5,850 bases of DNA from Lactobacillales bacterium (GTDB lineage Bacteria > Bacillota > Bacilli > Lactobacillales > Vagococcaceae): assembly GCA_015655485.1 (NCBI GenBank), contig JAATEZ010000287.1, positions 1 through 5,850 of the forward strand. The letters run 5' to 3'. Shown here in pieces: positions 5,657 to 5,850 of the stretch. The translations under genes and the position numbers were made by a program. Position 1 is the stretch's first letter. Every line of letters starts with the position of its first letter. The notes beneath the pieces were generated by a model. That model was not told where the DNA came from and searched no databases. It worked only from the letters and a program-made list of their open reading frames with translations.

Positions 5657-5850
5657 ATGAAAAAGAAAAGTTCGCTTGTGGTGGGTTTATTTTTACTTGT
5701 TTTTGTGATTTCAGGTTGTGGGGAAAAAGCGAAAGACAGCAGTACGAAGGATAGTTCCAGCAGTATGACTGTGATCAAAGCGGCTTCATCTGCTAAGACC
5801 AGCAGTGCAACGATGGAATCTTCTTCCAGTTCACAAGATTCGTTTAGTGA
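5657..5850 (+). CDS. Ser-rich lipoprotein, N-terminal part
   Basis: The gene runs off the window; 64 residues are visible. The start has a lysine-rich n-region (MKKK), a hydrophobic core at 7-18 and a lipobox ISGC with Cys21, so the product should be lipidated and anchored to the outer face of the cell membrane. After Cys21 comes a polar stretch rich in Ser, Thr and Lys (runs of Ser at 33-36 and 55-59), typical of a flexible linker that lifts a following domain from the membrane. That domain is outside the window, so the function cannot be named. GAGGGAG at 5644-5650, six bases before the ATG, supports the start. The gene has its own promoter overlaid by a palindromic operator, suggesting tight control apart from the antiporter upstream. 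Confidence 0.85.
   Translation, partial: MKKKSSLVVGLFLLVFVISGCGEKAKDSSTKDSSSSMTVIKAASSAKTSSATMESSSSSQDSFS

Noticed and set aside
5569..5754. A 61-codon + strand frame overlapping the lipoprotein start
   Set aside because: It runs through the operator and overlaps the well-supported lipoprotein in another frame, with no ribosome binding site or recognisable product.

Overview
The window looks like a piece of chromosome from a low-GC Gram-positive bacterium, most likely Lactobacillales and probably near Enterococcus. The reasons are AT-rich intergenic DNA, strong AGGAGG-type ribosome binding sites, sigma-A-like promoters, a NapA-type Na+/H+ antiporter resembling that of Enterococcus hirae, and a Gram-positive lipoprotein with a short lipobox. 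The genus is inferred from remembered protein similarity, not from a search. All genes supported here lie on the + strand. I see no rRNA, tRNA, CRISPR array or insertion sequence.

Layout. (1) Positions 1-149 hold an open frame that could be the tail of an upstream gene ending at 134, plus two small hairpins. (2) Positions 150-2965 hold a two-gene unit with overlapping ATGA: a GH130 mannoside phosphorylase and a 581-residue alpha-phosphohexomutase. Together they would turn a beta-mannoside plus phosphate into mannose-1-phosphate and then mannose-6-phosphate. (3) The 301-base gap 2966-3266 holds a two-tier terminator hairpin, a perfect 12-bp AT-rich palindrome, a possible promoter and one copy of a 14-base repeat. 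(4) Positions 3267-3947 encode a histidine phosphatase with all core catalytic residues. (5) The gap 3948-4228 holds the second copy of the 14-base repeat, an extended -10 promoter and a long terminator-like hairpin upstream of the antiporter. (6) Positions 4229-5380 are a complete napA-like frame of 383 codons interrupted by one in-frame TAA at codon 207. (7) The gap 5381-5656 has no gene I can support; it ends in a promoter overlaid by two 20-bp palindromic sites. (8) From 5657 to the window end runs the start of a Ser-rich lipoprotein.

The first two genes form a clear catabolic unit. The phosphatase, the antiporter and the lipoprotein each seem to have their own control region, and no functional link between them is visible. 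The most notable points are the single nonsense codon in an otherwise intact antiporter gene, the terminator-like structure in front of that gene, and the tandem operator at the lipoprotein promoter. I found no convincing sign of a wholly new multi-gene system.
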